The position numbers were made by a program, and so were the translations under genes. This document shows positions 5,410-8,403 of a stretch of 8,403 nt of DNA, in pieces. The notes below the pieces were generated by a model, which made no database searches, was not told where the DNA came from, and saw only the letters and a list, made by a program, of their open reading frames with translations. Positions within the stretch are counted from its first letter, which is position 1. Each line of letters begins with the position of its first letter. The stretch comes from an uncultured Burkholderiales bacterium (GTDB lineage: Bacteria > Pseudomonadota > Gammaproteobacteria > Burkholderiales > Burkholderiaceae_C): the NCBI GenBank assembly GCA_903887655.1, contig CAISQQ010000154.1, positions 1 through 8,403 on the forward strand, written 5' to 3'.

Positions 5410-5911
5410 GGTCACTCCTTAGTGGGGAACGTTGGTAAGAAATAAAGTGGTAAACCAAACCACTTGGGGTGGAATGGGTTTCTTTTGATATTGTCGCCCA
5501 GTTTGCATCGATCTTGGGGGCCTGCGCGTCACCCTCGTAGTTTTTTTCGATCAAAGTGAGTTCAATGCGTTGGGCGTGCGCCATGGCTTGGGCGTAGACC
5601 TCAGCGCCTCCAATCACCCAGAGCTCTTTGCCGGGGTGCTCGCGCTCGATTGCGGCTTGAGCCAATGAAAGGTCGGTAAAAACGCGCGCTCCCGTTGGAT
5701 GCCAATGACTTTGGCGGCTGAGCACCCAATTGTCTCGGCCTGGCAGGGGTCTGAACTGCGCTGGAATTGATTCCCAGGTTTTGCGCCCCATGAGCACCAC
5801 TTGCCCGAGGGTGAGTTTTTTAAAGTGTGCCAAGTCCTCGGGCAAATGCCAAGGCAGCTGGTTATTGTGGCCGATGACGCCGTTCATGGAGGAGGCAAAA
5901 ATCAAATTCAT
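5399..5911 (-). CDS. folA: Dihydrofolate reductase
   Basis: A 170-residue DHFR that reduces dihydrofolate to tetrahydrofolate with NADPH, restoring the folate oxidised by ThyA. Landmarks: MNLIFASSMNGVIG (1-14), LPWHLPEDLAHFK (19-31) with W21, the catalytic acid D26 and F30, VLMGRKTWESI for NADPH binding, PLPGRDNWVLSR with the folate-binding Arg, VIGGAEVY near residue 110, and a C-terminal strand before RSP. Length is slightly above E. coli FolA (159). The frame is open to an ATG at 5938. I prefer the ATG at 5911 because the family begins M-x-L-I and the extra nine residues match nothing. The ribosome site is weak for both starts (AGAGGG 12 bases before 5911). It lies 46 bases after thyA on the same strand and overlaps the next gene by 11 bases, so it is almost surely in an operon. 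It looks like a chromosomal enzyme, not a mobile resistance dfr. Confidence 0.94.
   Translation of the reverse strand: MNLIFASSMNGVIGHNNQLPWHLPEDLAHFKKLTLGQVVLMGRKTWESIPAQFRPLPGRDNWVLSRQSHWHPTGARVFTDLSLAQAAIEREHPGKELWVIGGAEVYAQAMAHAQRIELTLIEKNYEGDAQAPKIDANWATISKETHSTPSGLVYHFISYQRSPLRSDHVR
5415..5420 (-). promoter_or_regulatory. Ribosome-binding site deciding the DUF4337 start
   Basis: On the - strand, AAGGAG (5420 to 5415) stands 5 bases before the ATG at 5409 and lies inside the 3' end of folA. It fixes the start at 5409 instead of the in-frame GTG at 5415. Ribosomes finishing folA at 5399 pass directly over it. Confidence 0.75.
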
Positions 5912-5957
5912 GGTCTTAGAAAGCCCTCTGGAGAACATGCCTCATGCGTTGAAGACC

Positions 5958-6806
5958 TCAAACGGCCACGGGTGCTTTGATGGCATCATGACAGACGTAG
6001 TTGAGGACTTCAAAGTCTTCATACTGATAGTCAAAAATACTGGCAGCCCGGCGTTTGATCTTGAGCGTTGGATAGGGGTGGGGCGCTCTGGAGAGTTGGA
6101 GCTGAACTTGCTCAAAGTGGTTGGTGTAGATGTGACAGTCTCCCCCAGTCCAAATGAATTCACCCACATCGAGGTCACTTTGCTGGGCGATCATGTGGGT
6201 GAGAAGCGCGTAGCTCGCGATGTTAAAAGGCACCCCCAAAAAGATGTCGGCGCTGCGTTGATAGAGCTGGCAACTCAAACGACCTTTGCCGCCGGGCGTG
6301 GTGCTGGGTGCGACATAAAACTGAAAAAAAGCATGACACGGCATGAGCGCCATCTTGGACAAATCGGCCACGTTCCAAGCGCTCACGATCATGCGTCGCG
6401 AGTCGGGATTGGTTTGCAGTGTTTTCATGAGATCGGCAATTTGATCGATGTGTTGTCCATCGGGCGTGGGCCAACTTCGCCATTGCACCCCATACACGGG
6501 CCCCAGATCTCCATCTTCCTTGGCCCATTCGTTCCAGATGGTGACCCCGCGCTCTTGTAGCCACAAGTTGCTGCTCGAACCACTCAAGAACCACAGCAGC
6601 TCCTGAATGATCGATCTCAGGTGGACTTTCTTGGTGGTCACCAAGGGAAACCCTTGGTTCAAATCAAAGCGCATTTGGTGGCCAAAAACACTGCGCGTGC
6701 CCGTACCAGTGCGGTCTTCCTTGTGCACCCCGTGGGTGAACACATGGCGCATAAAGTCTTCGTATTGGCAAGGAGGTGGGGTGCTGGGGGTCATGGACAA
6801 GAGCAT
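5958..6806 (-). CDS. thyA: Thymidylate synthase
   Basis: A 282-residue ThyA that methylates dUMP to dTMP using 5,10-methylene-tetrahydrofolate. The catalytic Cys is C157 in MALMPCHAFFQFYV. Other active-site residues are R32 in EDRTGTGT, E69 in IIQELLWFLSG, W91 and W94, R137-R138 in SRRMIVSAWN, R184, D187 and N195 in QRSADIFLGVPFNIAS, and H225 and Y227 in GDCHIYTNH. It ends IKAPVAV, like E. coli. It is longer than the 264-residue E. coli enzyme because of an N-terminal extension of about a dozen residues and a short Gly/Pro loop after C157 (APSTTPGGKGR). The first ATG is at 6806 and an in-frame ATG is at 6794. Neither has a clear Shine-Dalgarno, so the start is unsure by four residues. It heads the cluster thyA-folA-DUF4337-xthA. 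A hairpin separates it from the upstream dehydrogenase. Confidence 0.96.
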   Translation of the reverse strand: MLLSMTPSTPPPCQYEDFMRHVFTHGVHKEDRTGTGTRSVFGHQMRFDLNQGFPLVTTKKVHLRSIIQELLWFLSGSSSNLWLQERGVTIWNEWAKEDGDLGPVYGVQWRSWPTPDGQHIDQIADLMKTLQTNPDSRRMIVSAWNVADLSKMALMPCHAFFQFYVAPSTTPGGKGRLSCQLYQRSADIFLGVPFNIASYALLTHMIAQQSDLDVGEFIWTGGDCHIYTNHFEQVQLQLSRAPHPYPTLKIKRRAASIFDYQYEDFEVLNYVCHDAIKAPVAV

Positions 6807-6835
6807 GAAAAAATTGGTTAAGAACTTATTTTAAA

Positions 6836-6870
6836 GGCTCTGGGCGCCCTCTTTGGCGAGGTCCAGAGCC
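6836..6870 (-). terminator. Hairpin terminator after the dehydrogenase gene
   Basis: GGCTCTGG and CCAGAGCC (6863-6870 and 6836-6843) pair perfectly over 8 bp. The stem is extended inside by CGCC/GGCG (6845-6848 with 6855-6858) around a 6-base loop, with a small internal bulge. Read on the - strand it lies 36 bases after the dehydrogenase stop and is followed by TTTAAAAT, a short T-run. No T-run follows on the + strand. It probably ends the dehydrogenase transcript, so thyA would need its own promoter within about 30 bases or depend on read-through. Confidence 0.55.
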
Positions 6871-6906
6871 AGGTGTGCAGCAGCACGCGAGTCCAGATCC
6901 CAGGGG

Positions 6907-8334
6907 TCATCCAGGCTTTCGGGAGACACGAACCACTCGCCCAGGGTTCAAGGTGTGTGCTGGATCAAGGCAGTCTTTGAGCCGCCTCATGATCTCCAAG
7001 GCCTGGGGATCTTTGTAGTGGGGTAGGGTGTCGACTTTCAAGGATCCAATGCCGTGTTCGGCTGAAATAGACCCCCCAAGGGCGAACACATTGCGGTAGA
7101 CCACTTCGTTGATTTGTGGCTCATGGTCGCTCAAAAACTGCGCGCTCTGGGCACCCTCTGGCCCTTGGACGTTGTAGTGCAAATTACCGTCTCCCAAGTG
7201 GCCAAAATTGACCAATCGAACGCCAGGAATGAGTTGAGCCAATTCGCGATCGGTTTGCGCCACAAACTGGGGAATTCTCGACGCTGACAAGGCAATGTCA
7301 TGTTTGACATTCAAGCCCTCTTGAGCCTGGGCCAAGGTGATGCTTTCTCGGATGTGCCAGAGTTGAGCGGCTTTGCTTAAGTTCTCCGCCACCGTGGCGT
7401 TTTGAACAACCCCTTGCTCTGCGGCCACCTCCAAGAGCGCCACGAGACGCGCGTTGGTGTGCTCGTCGGATTCATTGCCCGACAGTTCAAGCAAGGCGCA
7501 CCAAGGGTGATCCTGAAAGGGCGCTTGGAGCGTGGGGAAGTGTTTTTGCACCAGACTCAGGGCGTACTGGTTCATCACCTCAAAGCCCGATAAACCCGCC
7601 CCGAGTTGAGCGTGTGCCAGGCCCAAAAGCTTCACGCAGTCCTCAAGGCTTGCCAAGGCGGCCCAAGCGGTGAGAGTCGATTGGGGTCGGGGAAAGAGTT
7701 TGAGGCTGGCTGCGGTGATGATCCCCAAAGTGCCTTCGCTGCCGATGAAGAGGTTTTTGAGGTCATAGCCCGTGTTGTCTTTTCTCAGCCCCGACAGGCC
7801 GTTCCAAATTTCTCCATTGGCCAACACCACTTCGAGTCCCAAGCACAAATCTCGGGCATTGCCGTACCGGAGCACCTGGGTGCCGCCTGCATTGGTGGAC
7901 AAGTTGCCACCGATCGTGCAACTGCCCTCGGCGCCCAAGCTCAATGGAAAAAAGAGACCGGCTTGTCGCGCGGCGTCTTGCAAATGTGCGAGCACGCAAC
8001 CGGCTTCCACGTCGATGCTCAAATTGTCGGTGTGCACAGCGCGCACCGCTTTCATGCGTTGCAAAGACAAGAGCACTTGCTGAGCGCTCTCATCTGGAAT
8101 GGAGCCCACCACGAGTCCTGTGTTGCCGCCTTGGGGCACGAGAGAGACACCAAAGCGTGCGCAGGCTTTCACAACGGCACTCACCTCCAAGGTGTTGGCG
8201 GGGCGCACCACGCACAAGGCGCGGCCTCTGGAGCGCTTGCGCCAGTCTTGTTCGTAGGCACTGAGGTCTGTGGGCGCGCAGAGCACTTGATCGGGCCCCA
8301 CCACGGTCTTTAACGCTTGCACCAAATCGTGCAA
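6907..8334 (-). CDS. FAD-linked D-2-hydroxyacid dehydrogenase, D2HGDH/GlcD family; 5' end uncertain
   Basis: At least 475 residues of a flavoprotein of the PF01565 plus PF02913 family. The FAD-binding (PCMH) half has PQGGNTGLVVGS (67-78), GAEGSCTIGGNLSTNAGGT (134-152) and DNTGYDLKNLFIGSEGTLG (186-204). The substrate half has LWHIRES (325-331), GHLGDGNLHYNV (378-389) and SAEHGIG (424-430). H379, H386 and E426 match the metal ligands of human D2HGDH, and H427 its catalytic His. It likely oxidises a D-2-hydroxyacid (2-hydroxyglutarate, lactate or similar) and passes electrons to a flavoprotein or quinone. The substrate is not fixed by sequence. The only in-frame start codon in view is TTG at 8334. 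It gives a normal length but has no good ribosome site. The frame stays open to the right edge through a proline-rich, C-rich stretch, so the true start may lie outside the window. Confidence 0.88.
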   Translation of the reverse strand: MHDLVQALKTVVGPDQVLCAPTDLSAYEQDWRKRSRGRALCVVRPANTLEVSAVVKACARFGVSLVPQGGNTGLVVGSIPDESAQQVLLSLQRMKAVRAVHTDNLSIDVEAGCVLAHLQDAARQAGLFFPLSLGAEGSCTIGGNLSTNAGGTQVLRYGNARDLCLGLEVVLANGEIWNGLSGLRKDNTGYDLKNLFIGSEGTLGIITAASLKLFPRPQSTLTAWAALASLEDCVKLLGLAHAQLGAGLSGFEVMNQYALSLVQKHFPTLQAPFQDHPWCALLELSGNESDEHTNARLVALLEVAAEQGVVQNATVAENLSKAAQLWHIRESITLAQAQEGLNVKHDIALSASRIPQFVAQTDRELAQLIPGVRLVNFGHLGDGNLHYNVQGPEGAQSAQFLSDHEPQINEVVYRNVFALGGSISAEHGIGSLKVDTLPHYKDPQALEIMRRLKDCLDPAHTLNPGRVVRVSRKPG

Positions 8335-8365
8335 TGCTTCGGGGTGGGCAGAGGTCTGACGTTGA

Positions 8366-8398
8366 GGGGGTTGGGTTGCGGGGGTCCCAAGGGGGGGG
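8366..8398 (+). other. Putative G-quadruplex tract beside the dehydrogenase start
   Basis: Four G-runs on the + strand fit the G3+N1-7 rule: G5 (8366-8370), G3 (8373-8375), G5 (8380-8384) and G8 (8391-8398), with loops TT, TTGC and TCCCAA. Further G-runs lie at 8341-8344 and 8346-8348. For the - strand gene this is the template strand, at or just before the 5' end of the coding region. Folding is inferred from sequence only. Confidence 0.45.
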
Positions 8399-8403
8399 CG
8401 GAG

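Noticed and set aside
5912..5938. Nine-residue longer start for folA at the ATG at 5938
   Set aside because: DHFR enzymes begin close to M-x-L-I, which falls at 5911, and the longer form has no better ribosome site.
5730..6560. 276-codon frame on the + strand across folA and thyA
   Set aside because: It lies entirely antisense to two strongly conserved enzymes, has no ribosome site and its translation matches no family. It is a mirror frame of the real codons.
7606..8313. 235-codon frame on the + strand
   Set aside because: It is antisense to the conserved FAD-binding half of the dehydrogenase, and its His/Gln/Ala-rich reading is an expected reverse-strand artefact.
1..8403. CRISPR arrays, tRNA or rRNA genes, insertion sequences, integrases or toxin-antitoxin pairs
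   Set aside because: I saw no regularly spaced repeats, no tRNA-like cloverleaf, no transposase or recombinase motifs and no long terminal inverted repeats.

Overview
The window reads as chromosomal DNA of a betaproteobacterium, most likely Burkholderiales and probably Comamonadaceae-like. Support comes from the burkholderial-style NtrC C-terminus, an orphan Bug/TctC periplasmic binding protein, and the thyA-folA pairing with a FAD-linked D2HGDH/GlcD-type dehydrogenase. GC content is moderate and uneven. Hand counts of two 60-base lines gave 23/60 G+C at 1141-1200 (outer-membrane protein gene) and 39/60 at 8161-8220 (dehydrogenase gene).

Left arm, + strand (1-3242): the 3' end of ntrC (glnG) is followed by three accessory genes. 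They encode a small VOC/glyoxalase-fold protein (421-870), an outer-membrane beta-barrel of the phenol MetA-degradation type (best start 1018, end 1923) and an orphan Bug-family solute-binding protein (2256-3242). The spaces between them hold a perfect 9-bp hairpin (881-902), a possible sigma70 promoter (965-995), two overlapping alternative hairpins (1938-1964) and about 330 bases before the Bug gene with no convincing gene.

Right arm, - strand (8403 down to 3302), read in transcription order: a D-2-hydroxyacid dehydrogenase whose frame stays open to the window edge; a hairpin that probably terminates it; then a compact set thyA, folA, a DUF4337 membrane protein and xthA, followed by an uncharacterised ORF. 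folA and the DUF4337 gene overlap by 11 bases. thyA and folA work together: ThyA makes dTMP and oxidises methylene-tetrahydrofolate to dihydrofolate, and FolA reduces it back. XthA repairs abasic and oxidised DNA. DUF4337 has no known role. The two arms converge at 3243-3301, where a weak terminator-like hairpin lies.

Most of the window is ordinary housekeeping DNA, and I found no clear new system. The points most worth following up are the uncharacterised 227-codon ORF, whose N-terminal part loosely resembles a bacterial AP2-like DNA-binding domain; the His-rich DUF4337 protein coupled to folA; the AT-richer three-gene block next to ntrC; and a G-quadruplex-type tract beside the dehydrogenase start.
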